Shown in pieces: positions 25,480-32,832 of a stretch of DNA of 40,912 nucleotides (position 1 is the stretch's first letter; each line of letters opens with the position of its first letter). The translations under genes were made by a program, and so were the position numbers. The DNA comes from a virus, in IMG/VR virus record IMGVR_UViG_3300022902_000614, positions 1 to 40,912 of that record. One strand, written 5' to 3'. The notes beneath the pieces were generated by a model. It did not search any database and was not told the origin of the DNA. It saw nothing but the letters and a program-made list of their open reading frames with translations.

Positions 25480-26213
25480 CACATCAAATAGGTGTAAGAA
25501 TACTTTTGATATTGAATCATATTTTAGCAGTAATAGGAATTATATATTCTCCATTGCCGTGGTATCTATGGATTCCTATTGGATTTTTATTGTTTGGTAA
25601 ATTTGGAAGTGAAATAGGTAATCATAGGTATGTTGCGCATAACTCTTTTGAGACAGGTCCAATAAGACATTTTTTGTTATCAACATTAGGAATATTTAAT
25701 TGTTATGGTTCCCCTATCTCCTGGGCTATAGCGCATAGGGCCCACCATATGAATTCTGATGAAGAATTAGATCCCCATTCACCTCATATTATTTCTTGGT
25801 GGAGGGTTTGGTTAACATTGTGGCGGAAAGTTAATTTGCCCATAAAACACTATGCTGATTTATTAAAAGATCCGATATACAAAAAAAGCCATAAATATTA
25901 TTTTTATATCATAGGTATAACTTTTTTACTATTGTCATTAATAGATTGGAGATTGCCTGTGTTTTTAATTAGTATACCCAGTGTAGGAATTATTCATGGC
26001 GCGGCATTAGTTAATATTGTATGTCATAAATGGGGTTATCGTAATTTTGAAACTACAGATAAAAGTACAAACAATTGGTGGGTTAATGATTTAACATTAG
26101 GAAGTGGATTGCATAATAATCATCATCAAGATCCTAGTAATTGGGATGAAAATGTAACAGGAAAAGAAAGGGACTATTGTGGGAAGTTTATTAAAAATTA
26201 TCTCAAAGTATAA
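25476..26213 (+). CDS. Membrane fatty-acyl desaturase (second)
   Basis: Start at the ATG at 25476, giving M-T-H-Q-I-G-V-R-I-L and 245 residues; an upstream TTG would add 17 unlikely residues. His boxes: H-R-Y-V-A-H, H-R-A-H-H and H-N-N-H-H. Membrane pairs lie near residues 8-45 and 145-180. It is a close paralogue of the next gene: W-G-Y-R-N-F-E-T-T-D-K-S-T-N-N is identical in both proteins, including a 39-base identical DNA tract. The aromatic residue after H-R-Y differs among the three desaturases, possibly reflecting different positions or chain lengths. Confidence 0.92.
   Translation: MTHQIGVRILLILNHILAVIGIIYSPLPWYLWIPIGFLLFGKFGSEIGNHRYVAHNSFETGPIRHFLLSTLGIFNCYGSPISWAIAHRAHHMNSDEELDPHSPHIISWWRVWLTLWRKVNLPIKHYADLLKDPIYKKSHKYYFYIIGITFLLLSLIDWRLPVFLISIPSVGIIHGAALVNIVCHKWGYRNFETTDKSTNNWWVNDLTLGSGLHNNHHQDPSNWDENVTGKERDYCGKFIKNYLKV
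26037..26075 (+). repeat. 39-base direct repeat, copy 1 (in desaturase 2)
   Basis: Identical over 39 bases to 26773-26811, in the matching place of the neighbouring desaturase gene, while flanking sequence has diverged strongly. Suggests gene conversion or strong constraint on the encoded Y-R-N-F-E-T-T-D-K-S-T-N-N segment. Confidence 0.9.
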
Positions 26214-26967
26214 TAATTCATGGCAAGCATATTTTAGCTTCATGATTTTATTTCATATTGCATCAGTAATAGGATTGTTATATAGTTCATGGTACTGGCT
26301 GTGGTTAACTCTTGTAGGAGTTATATTGTTTCGACATATAGGAGGAGAAATAGGCGCCCATAGATATTTTGCGCATAGAAGCTTTAAAGCAAAATCTTGG
26401 GCCCATAAATTTATGGCTATATGCGGAATCTTTATATACCAAGGAACTCAATTTCCGTGGGTTGCATTTCATAGATATCATCATGAGAAATCTGACACAC
26501 CTGAAGATCCTCATTCGCCACATTATTTAAGTCCTTTTGATGTATGGTTTACTAATTGGAGACAGGAAATATATGAACATAGACTGTATGCTGATCTTGT
26601 GAAAGATCCGTTCTTAAAATTATTACATAGAAATTATTTGACTATAGTTGTTCCACCACTTGTTTTAACTGCATTAATTGATTGGAGAATACCTGTTTTC
26701 TTTTTTGCATTACCTAGTATTATAACACTTCATACTGGAGGTTTAGTTAATACTATAGGACACATGTGGGGCTATCGTAATTTTGAAACTACAGATAAAA
26801 GTACAAACAATACACTCGGGCAATGGTTGTCTGGTTTTACTGGATCAATGTTACATAATAATCACCATTATGATCCTAGTGCATATAATACGAAAATGTC
26901 AGATAAATGGTATGAGACAGATTTTTTAAATGTTTTTATTATAGAGAAATTTTTGAGAAAAATATGA
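26179..26967 (+). CDS. Membrane fatty-acyl desaturase (third)
   Basis: 262 residues from a GTG at 26179 with AAAGGGA about 6 bases upstream, overlapping the previous gene by 35 bases. An ATG at 26242 would start at the first membrane helix and is less convincing. His boxes H-R-Y-F-A-H, H-R-Y-H-H and H-N-N-H-H are intact. It is a tandem duplicate of the second desaturase but retains the complete active site in its own version. It overlaps the second SCEGH gene by 4 bases. Two or three sequential desaturations of one chain are possible. Confidence 0.9.
   Translation: MGSLLKIISKYNNSWQAYFSFMILFHIASVIGLLYSSWYWLWLTLVGVILFRHIGGEIGAHRYFAHRSFKAKSWAHKFMAICGIFIYQGTQFPWVAFHRYHHEKSDTPEDPHSPHYLSPFDVWFTNWRQEIYEHRLYADLVKDPFLKLLHRNYLTIVVPPLVLTALIDWRIPVFFFALPSIITLHTGGLVNTIGHMWGYRNFETTDKSTNNTLGQWLSGFTGSMLHNNHHYDPSAYNTKMSDKWYETDFLNVFIIEKFLRKI
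26773..26811 (+). repeat. 39-base direct repeat, copy 2 (in desaturase 3)
   Basis: Second copy of the identical tract also found at 26037-26075. Every synonymous position in the tract is the same in both genes, which exceeds what protein constraint alone requires. Confidence 0.9.
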
Positions 26968-27764
26968 TTACAATTAATACGTGGAGACAGAATTATATTA
27001 TTGTACATGATCCTGATTCGAAAATTCGAGTGGACCTGTTAAATAAGTTATTAATTTCATTAGTAGATAAGATTAGCGGTAATGATCAAGACATTGAACG
27101 AGCGAAAAGAAAAAAAGAATATGTATTAATTTGTGGACATGCTAATCTAAAATATGAACTATTAATAAGTGTTTTTAGTGAATTTCTTAAAAAATATGAA
27201 ATTGGTTATAATTGGAAAGATATAAATTCTACTGAAGATATAGCCTTATTTAATGAATTAGACCTTTTGCCAACTGAAGATTTGTCTAGTGGTTCTATGG
27301 GAGGAGGTGTGACCAATGATACTTTTGAAATAGAAACGGGCATTAAGCCGTTAGTTGATGTTTTCAACGTGTTTGATGGTATTAGAACTTTTGGATCATG
27401 TGAGGGACATTTAATTAATGAATCATCACAGAGTAGAGCATATGTAACATGGACAGCGTGTTCAATTGATGGATTAAATTATTTAACTGCTCTTTTAAGA
27501 ACTGCTATTAATAAAGTTTGGGAAAAAAATGAATTGGTTGATAATGAAAATTTTAATTTTCTACAAACGAACAATAGAATTACGTTAAGTTTTAATACTG
27601 GATTTTGGAAACCAGCATTATTACGAACTGCACCATTACCGGGTGAAAATTATTATGAATTTATCTTTACGTATAATTTTGATCTTCAGAAATTAGTATT
27701 TGATATAATAAAAGACATTGCAGAAGATATGGGAAATGAAAAATATGAACGGAGTAAGCAATGA
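26964..27764 (+). CDS. SCEGH-motif protein (paralogue 2)
   Basis: 266 residues and homologous to the protein at 16305-17126 over the central and C-terminal parts. Shared features are I-K-P-L-V, F-N-V-F-D-G-I, the S-C-E-G-H cluster and the late L-S-F-N-T-G strand. The N-terminal 90 residues differ and are Lys-rich. Unknown function. The ATG overlaps the desaturase stop and its own stop overlaps the next ATG (ATGA). It could be a partner of the oxygenases that follow, just as paralogue 1 follows the radical SAM pair. Confidence 0.84.
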   Translation: MITINTWRQNYIIVHDPDSKIRVDLLNKLLISLVDKISGNDQDIERAKRKKEYVLICGHANLKYELLISVFSEFLKKYEIGYNWKDINSTEDIALFNELDLLPTEDLSSGSMGGGVTNDTFEIETGIKPLVDVFNVFDGIRTFGSCEGHLINESSQSRAYVTWTACSIDGLNYLTALLRTAINKVWEKNELVDNENFNFLQTNNRITLSFNTGFWKPALLRTAPLPGENYYEFIFTYNFDLQKLVFDIIKDIAEDMGNEKYERSKQ

Positions 27765-28888
27765 AAACTAGTAAAATACCCGGACTCGGTGATTATGGTC
27801 GATTTATAGATGATATATCATTAGCAGAAATGTCTGATAATGATTGGATAGAACTAGGAAAAGACCATCTTACTGATTTAGTAACAATCATTAGAGGTGT
27901 TGATATTCATCCTAATGAATTTGAACGAAAAATGATTCTTTGGGGTGATCCTTTTATTTTAGATGGATATAGGATTAGAAAAAAATATAAAGAGAAATTG
28001 GGAATAAGCAATTTCTATAGTCTATTTAAACGTAATCTTATAGAAGACGAAGACCGAAAACATGCAGAAGATTTAGCTTGGATGGGGGCCGGAGGTGATG
28101 AATTTATAGGGGAAAAGATTCCTTGGAAATCTCAACTACACCGTATATCTGGTATAAAAGAAAACGGAAAGGCCATAGGAATGTTTGCTGAAGGAGAATT
28201 GCTTTGGCACTCTAATGAACCGGGATCAATTGTATTTAATCCAGGAATTGCTTTAATGGGCATAAAAGGAATGGTTGGTACTTCAACAGGATTTGCTACT
28301 ACTGCTTCTTGGTACGAGAAGCAAAGAGATTCTTTTAAAAGAGAATTAGATGATATGACCATCATTTTTAAATATCAGAATTATGAAACTGCGCCTGAAA
28401 TTGACAAAGATCAAGATGATTTATTTCGGTGGAATCAAACGTTTGAACCGATTGAACTTCCACTGGTCATTACATCTCCTGGAGGAATAAAAGGACTACA
28501 CTATTCTCCTGGCACCGTAGAGAGAACTAAGTTTTTAGATGATTTAGACAAAGAATTATTTGTAGATGAATATATTTATCACCATAAATATCAGCAAAAT
28601 AATGATATATGTATTTTTGATAATTCTATAACTTTACATAATAGAATAGGTCCTGTAGATGAACGAGTAGCATACCGTACACCATGTAATTATTGTCATT
28701 TAATTCCTGAAGATTATAACTATTATTCTCAAGAACCCTATAAAACACAATTTACAGAAACACGTAAAGATATACGAAACATTCTTAATTTACAGTCCCG
28801 TGTTGAAGATACTATGGTTTATAACAAATTTATGAAGCCTATGATCCCTGAAAGAGAATGGAAAAACAACGATTTAGTGAGGAAATAG
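27761..28888 (+). CDS. TauD/TfdA-like dioxygenase with altered ligand motif
   Basis: 375 residues. The W-H-S-N-E-P-G segment (His150, Asn152) sits where TauD-family enzymes have W-H-x-D, followed by G-M-V-G-T-S-T-G-F-A-T, the family's G-G-x-T region. Distal His293 in N-S-I-T-L-H-N-R and the later A-Y-R-T arginine complete the usual site. Asn in place of the Asp ligand is unusual; it may bind iron weakly, permit different chemistry as in halogenases that lack this carboxylate, or mark a degenerate enzyme. About 100 extra N-terminal residues are unassigned. It overlaps the Rieske gene by 31 bases. Substrate unknown. Confidence 0.82.
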   Translation: MKTSKIPGLGDYGRFIDDISLAEMSDNDWIELGKDHLTDLVTIIRGVDIHPNEFERKMILWGDPFILDGYRIRKKYKEKLGISNFYSLFKRNLIEDEDRKHAEDLAWMGAGGDEFIGEKIPWKSQLHRISGIKENGKAIGMFAEGELLWHSNEPGSIVFNPGIALMGIKGMVGTSTGFATTASWYEKQRDSFKRELDDMTIIFKYQNYETAPEIDKDQDDLFRWNQTFEPIELPLVITSPGGIKGLHYSPGTVERTKFLDDLDKELFVDEYIYHHKYQQNNDICIFDNSITLHNRIGPVDERVAYRTPCNYCHLIPEDYNYYSQEPYKTQFTETRKDIRNILNLQSRVEDTMVYNKFMKPMIPEREWKNNDLVRK

Positions 28889-29751
28889 AAAAAATATTCT
28901 TAAAAGGAATGTTTGTAGATTCTGGGTATCGTTCATTACGTAAAAATGATTATCACAGTTTTCTTATAGGAAAACACCCAGTTGTTGTTAGAGATGGTGC
29001 TGTTTATGATAATGTTTGTGACCATAGACTTTCCTTAATACACCCCCTAGGATATGGTAATCAAGAATTTGTATGTGGTTATCATGGTAAAGACCAGTCT
29101 CATGCAAAACAATATCCTCATTACAGATATAAAAATTTATTGTTTGTAGGTGAACACGATCCTTCAATGATTTCTTTATTACGCAAATATAATTATAAAG
29201 CCAATAATCATTTTTTTCATTACGAGTTGAAAATTAACGCAAATTGGAAATTATTTGTTGAAAATGTTATAGAATACCAGCATGTAAAACACGTACATAA
29301 AGAATCTAAAAATATGTTAAAACCATTTCTTTCATTAGACCATATTCCAGAACAAATAAGATATGGAAAACATTCATTAGAACGAATAGTTTCAGAAGCA
29401 CCTCAACGATATAAAAAATATATTGATGAATGGAAATGGGAAAATATCTATATATTTCCTAATTTGTTTATATCAAATATTTCTGATATTGTGACGTTTA
29501 TTGGTTATTTTATTCCCGAAAAACATAATGAAACAACAGTAGTATATGAAGGATATTTTAATAAAGAAGGTATGGATGAACGAATGGCGGACGTTATAAA
29601 AACGAGTGCGAAAAACTTTGTACCGACCATTTTATCAGAAGATAAACCCTTTATTGAAAGTTGCCAATATGGTAAAATAGCAAAACCGTTTACTAAATAC
29701 CTTTTAGAAGAAGAAAAACGAATAGACTGGTTTTTGGAAGCATTAAAGTAA
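28858..29751 (+). CDS. Rieske non-haem iron oxygenase
   Basis: 297 residues. The N-terminal Rieske [2Fe-2S] domain has Cys54-x-His56 and Cys73-x2-His76 with standard spacing. The catalytic domain opens with N-W-K-L-F-V-E-N-V-I-E-Y-Q-H-V-K-H-V-H, giving bridging Glu139 and iron ligands His142 and His147. A later S-E-D-K region may supply the third ligand. It is shorter than typical ring-hydroxylating oxygenases (350-450) and nearer to small single-component types. No ferredoxin or reductase gene is seen in the window, so electrons presumably come from the host. Reactions range from hydroxylation to desaturation and demethylation. Confidence 0.9.
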   Translation: MEKQRFSEEIEKIFLKGMFVDSGYRSLRKNDYHSFLIGKHPVVVRDGAVYDNVCDHRLSLIHPLGYGNQEFVCGYHGKDQSHAKQYPHYRYKNLLFVGEHDPSMISLLRKYNYKANNHFFHYELKINANWKLFVENVIEYQHVKHVHKESKNMLKPFLSLDHIPEQIRYGKHSLERIVSEAPQRYKKYIDEWKWENIYIFPNLFISNISDIVTFIGYFIPEKHNETTVVYEGYFNKEGMDERMADVIKTSAKNFVPTILSEDKPFIESCQYGKIAKPFTKYLLEEEKRIDWFLEALK

Positions 29752-29760
29752 GGATATAAA

Positions 29761-30261
29761 ATGGGAAGAATTACTGAAGAATTTCCGACTATAGATACAT
29801 CTCCTCTGTGGTCAAAGTTAAAAATGGAAGATGAACTAGATGATGATACATTATTAATAGAACTTCATTGTTTAATTCATTCAACATCAAAGATTAGATT
29901 TACAAAAGAGACTATCATAGATGATACTCAATATACAGATGATACCGTAGAAGAAGGTCGAACATATATCGATAAACAATTACATCCTGGACCTGATCAT
30001 ATTCATTCGTATTCTACGAGAATAAATACTATAATAAATGGATATAATTCGTTAGCAACGAAATATGGTCAAGAACATTTTGATGCTTTTCTTGAAAATT
30101 TATATACATCATATCCTACTGTTGATCCTAATAGTTCCGTGATGGAATATTTACAGCAAAGTAAGGAGGGGAGGCCTCAATTTCATATGAAATGGGCATA
30201 TATTTATGATTTTATGCATAGTATAACGGAATATTTTGACCGAAAAGGAATATCATTATGA
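29761..30261 (+). CDS. Hypothetical acidic protein
   Basis: 166 residues with no recognised domain. His/Asp-rich segments (L-H-P-G-P-D-H-I-H-S-Y near residue 74, and C-L-I-H-S) could bind metal but match no family I know. The C-terminal part is helical and aromatic (W-A-Y-I-Y-D-F-M-H-S). It has a spaced ribosome site (TAAGGA) nine bases after the Rieske stop and an ATGA overlap with the following gene. Confidence 0.75.
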   Translation: MGRITEEFPTIDTSPLWSKLKMEDELDDDTLLIELHCLIHSTSKIRFTKETIIDDTQYTDDTVEEGRTYIDKQLHPGPDHIHSYSTRINTIINGYNSLATKYGQEHFDAFLENLYTSYPTVDPNSSVMEYLQQSKEGRPQFHMKWAYIYDFMHSITEYFDRKGISL

Positions 30262-30845
30262 CTCCCGAAGAACGAAGAACAATATTTAAAACTGCTTGGA
30301 CGAATTCTCTCAAAAAAGATTTATATCCTACACATCTTAATGGTTCTAATATTGCGATTAATCATTTTCTTATGAATGTATCCTTATCTTTATTTCCTGA
30401 TAATAATATTAATTCTGACTTAGATATGGAACAATATGAAATTCATGCAGTTCAGATGATGAGAGCCATTAAGAATGATTTACAACAAACAGGTGCAACA
30501 ATACATACATTTAACGAGCAATCATTAGATGAACTTCCTGATTCTGCTTATGGACTACCTGTTTTTGTTATTTTAGAAAATCCTCTTTTGTTAAGAAAAT
30601 TAGGCAGTAAAATTATAAATTATTTGTATTTAGGTGACGATTTATTAATGGATTCGTTTTTAGGTAGTGTTCTTCATTGGGAAAATTGGAAATTAAATCC
30701 AGAATGGAAACCTCGCTTATTATTTTGGGTCGAACTTCCATTTGATGGTGTTAAAAAAATGCATGTTGGGGATAAATGGTTTAGACCTTATGATTCAGCA
30801 GATAAACTTATTTGGGATGATTTTTGGAGCGGAATATGCCTTTAA
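30258..30845 (+). CDS. Hypothetical protein with LGS-LYLG motif
   Basis: 195 residues, unrecognised. Residues about 108-127 (L-L-L-R-K-L-G-S-K-I-I-N-Y-L-Y-L-G-D-D) match the fragment encoded at 12626-12805, at the other end of the island. The C-terminus is Trp-rich (L-H-W-E-N-W-K-L-N-P-E-W, L-I-W-D-D-F-W-S-G), suggesting a binding or structural role. Like its neighbours it is joined by 4-base and 10-base overlaps. The similarity between the two island ends may indicate a duplication. Confidence 0.76.
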   Translation: MTPEERRTIFKTAWTNSLKKDLYPTHLNGSNIAINHFLMNVSLSLFPDNNINSDLDMEQYEIHAVQMMRAIKNDLQQTGATIHTFNEQSLDELPDSAYGLPVFVILENPLLLRKLGSKIINYLYLGDDLLMDSFLGSVLHWENWKLNPEWKPRLLFWVELPFDGVKKMHVGDKWFRPYDSADKLIWDDFWSGICL

Positions 30846-31210
30846 CAGAGAGCGGAATAGAGATAGAAGCAACATTAACAATAGTTGATAATGAATTTGT
30901 ATTGGATTGTGATATTGAACCTGTTCCAGATTTAACAGACTTTCATAAAATACATTTACAAACATCATCGTTAATATGCACTTTTGATCCTACTACATCT
31001 GGATATGTTAAAAATGAATATAAACACACTGCTAATAATTCAACATTGCTTTCTTTGGTTTCATGTGCTGGGCAATGGGCAGAAGATTATATGTGGTATT
31101 TTGATTTTGATGAATCCATATATGATCAAGTTAAAACACTTTTAGATGAAAAAAATATAATTTACCATTTACCTAATGACTTTGGCATGATTTTAGGAAA
31201 AATGATTTAA
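30836..31210 (+). CDS. Hypothetical protein, last gene of the island
   Basis: 124 residues from the ATG at 30836 (GGAG 9 bases upstream); an in-frame TTG at 30824 is less likely. It looks like a small beta-rich protein: E-I-E-A-T-L-T-I-V-D, F-V-L-D-C-D-I, I-H-L-Q-T-S. Two aromatic strands follow (Y-M-W-Y-F-D-F-D-E-S). No family recognised. After it comes a 60-base gap with a late promoter, marking the return to head-assembly genes. Confidence 0.74.
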   Translation: MPLTESGIEIEATLTIVDNEFVLDCDIEPVPDLTDFHKIHLQTSSLICTFDPTTSGYVKNEYKHTANNSTLLSLVSCAGQWAEDYMWYFDFDESIYDQVKTLLDEKNIIYHLPNDFGMILGKMI

Positions 31211-31228
31211 CACAAAGGACATGGATTA

Positions 31229-31236
31229 TATAAATA
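31229..31236 (+). promoter_or_regulatory. T4-type late promoter (TATAAATA) at the island's right edge
   Basis: Exact consensus octamer, 34 bases before the next start codon, in the only real gap after 12.8 kb. A 7-of-8 match (TATAAATT, 31235-31242) overlaps it. It would restart transcription of prohead genes independently of the island. Confidence 0.8.
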
Positions 31237-31270
31237 TAAATTAGATATTACAATTTAATGCCAAGGGGTT

Positions 31271-31849
31271 ATGAAAACATTTAAAGATTTATCATCAGTA
31301 GCTAAAAAAGAAATAAAAGAACATTCTGTAAACATTTCTCATGAATTTCCTCATATGAAAATGAAATATGATGATTTTGAAGGAAGACTGGCTAAACAAA
31401 GTTTATATAAAGTGCATAAATACAGTAAGGACCTTTTTGAAATGCTTGATGATCAAGTTGAATTAGAAACATGGGTACAAGATAAAATTTCAAAAGCATG
31501 TTCTAATTTAAGTTCTGTAAAATATTATCTTGATTATGAAATGGAACATGGTTCAGAAGATAATCCATATGAAGAATATGAATATGATGATGCAGATATG
31601 ATTGAAGATGTTCATCATATTAATGATTTAATTCCATTGCTTAAACAAATTTATAAAGAACAAAGATCTCATAAAATAAGTTTAAAAGATGATATTCAAG
31701 TAATTGTTGATCCTGATGATGCAAAAATTTTATACGAAACATATAAAAGATTAAATGAAAAAAATAAAGAAGAGTTTTCTAAAAAACTATTTGAAAGTAA
31801 GAAAGATTTTTGGAACATGGTTTCTTTTTCTAGAAGCAGAGGAGAGTAA
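31271..31849 (+). CDS. Prohead-region protein, probable internal or head protein
   Basis: 192 residues, highly charged and largely helical. It starts M-K-T-F-K-D-L, resembling T4 capsid-targeting N-termini, though no matching x-x-E cut site is obvious. The segment E-L-E-T-W-V-Q-D-K-I-S-K-A (about residues 60-72) recalls a motif I associate with uncharacterised proteins of marine T4-like phages. Its position between the portal and the protease is where T4 has gp67 and gp68, components of the scaffold core. Function is inferred from place and composition. Confidence 0.72.
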   Translation: MKTFKDLSSVAKKEIKEHSVNISHEFPHMKMKYDDFEGRLAKQSLYKVHKYSKDLFEMLDDQVELETWVQDKISKACSNLSSVKYYLDYEMEHGSEDNPYEEYEYDDADMIEDVHHINDLIPLLKQIYKEQRSHKISLKDDIQVIVDPDDAKILYETYKRLNEKNKEEFSKKLFESKKDFWNMVSFSRSRGE

Positions 31850-31852
31850 TTA

Positions 31853-32101
31853 ATGGCTTATAAAATACTTGGAACTTTAGTAACAGATCCAGCAAATAAT
31901 ACAATAGGTTCAGCGACTTCGGTTGCGTGTAACATAGAAACTGCTGGAGTTGTAGAAGTACAGGGTCTTGGATTAAATGGTGCGGCATGGGAGTCTAAAG
32001 GAACAATTAAACTTCCTGTAGGAATACATAAAGTTAATAAAGATGCCGCTTATAGCATAACCTTCACGGGTCAAGCGACAAAAATAGCACATTCGGACTA
32101 A
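31853..32101 (+). CDS. Small beta-rich protein, possible virion component
   Basis: 82 residues, neutral and rich in Gly, Ala, Val and Thr with alternating hydrophobics (V-E-V-Q-G-L-G-L-N-G, Y-S-I-T-F-T-G-Q). No Cys cluster, signal or membrane segment. It looks like a small beta-sandwich such as a head decoration protein, but no family is recognised. It has a GAGAG ribosome site directly before the start and sits among prohead genes. Confidence 0.7.
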   Translation: MAYKILGTLVTDPANNTIGSATSVACNIETAGVVEVQGLGLNGAAWESKGTIKLPVGIHKVNKDAAYSITFTGQATKIAHSD

Positions 32102-32107
32102 TGTTAA

Positions 32108-32428
32108 ATGGCAAATGCGAGAAGAATACATAAAATTAGTCGTGTTCGAACTATTGGCGGTAGACGAAAGGCGTTCAGAAATATTTTTAGAAAAAGCAGA
32201 AGCCTGATCGGTAAAGGATATAGAAAAGTTGCGGGTAAAAAGATCCTTAAAAAAATGTCTGCTAAAGAAAGAAAAAGGTTTAATCCTAAAACTAATTTGA
32301 AAATAAGGCAGTCTTTAAGAAAAAGAAAAATAAAACAGAGATTAATAACTTTAAAAAGAAAGAAAACGTTGAGATCTGGGTTGTATAGGGGAATTTCGAA
32401 ATTAGGAAAGCATCATCAAAAAAAATGA
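32108..32428 (+). CDS. Very basic prohead-region protein
   Basis: 106 residues with more than a third Lys or Arg and almost no acidic residues. Such a protein probably binds DNA or the acidic scaffold inside the prohead. T4's prohead core proteins are encoded at this place. The ORF ends with H-H-Q-K-K, and its TGA overlaps the next ATG. No enzymatic motif. A packaged DNA-condensing protein is a reasonable inference but is not shown by the sequence. Confidence 0.72.
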   Translation: MANARRIHKISRVRTIGGRRKAFRNIFRKSRSLIGKGYRKVAGKKILKKMSAKERKRFNPKTNLKIRQSLRKRKIKQRLITLKRKKTLRSGLYRGISKLGKHHQKK

Positions 32429-32823
32429 AAAATTTCAGAGAATTTAAAGATGAATCAGAATATCAACATGTTCCCTTAGAGGAAAGAAAATTTACTCTTC
32501 AACAAAGATTGAAAGCGGGTCAACGAGCTAGAAGACGTTCTAAGTTATTGACAAGAGCGAAGGAGAGAGCATTAAGAAGAATGGCTAGTCCAAAAGTATT
32601 GCAAAAACGGGCTCAGAGAAGTGCTAGAAATATAATGAAAAATAGAATTGCTAAAGGACAAAGTATGGCATCTATGTCTCCTGCTCAAAAAATGATGATA
32701 TCAACAAGATTAGATAAGTTTTTACCCAAAATTAAAAAAATGGCAAAACGACTAGTAAAAGTTAAAAGATATCAAGAATTGCAACGTAAAAGAAAGACAA
32801 AGATAAAAACACCTGGACAATAA
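32425..32823 (+). CDS. Basic prohead-region protein (second)
   Basis: 132 residues, strongly basic and predicted helical. It starts M-K-N-F-R-E-F-K-D-E-S, a capsid-targeting-like N-terminus. The body has L-T-R-A-K-E-R-A-L-R-R-M-A-S-P-K-V-L-Q-K-R-A and M-S-P-A-Q-K-M-M-I-S-T-R-L, a layout I recognise from uncharacterised proteins next to the protease gene in marine T4-like phages. It is a likely internal head or core protein comparable in place to T4 gp68. It overlaps the preceding gene by 4 bases. Confidence 0.74.
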   Translation: MKNFREFKDESEYQHVPLEERKFTLQQRLKAGQRARRRSKLLTRAKERALRRMASPKVLQKRAQRSARNIMKNRIAKGQSMASMSPAQKMMISTRLDKFLPKIKKMAKRLVKVKRYQELQRKRKTKIKTPGQ

Positions 32824-32832
32824 GGCTAAGTC

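Noticed and set aside
12622-31210. Island as an integrated mobile element or bacterial DNA contamination
   Set aside because: No integrase, transposase, tRNA or terminal repeats were seen. Gene packing, overlap style and AT-rich codon use match the phage genes on both sides. Read mapping across the edges would still be useful.
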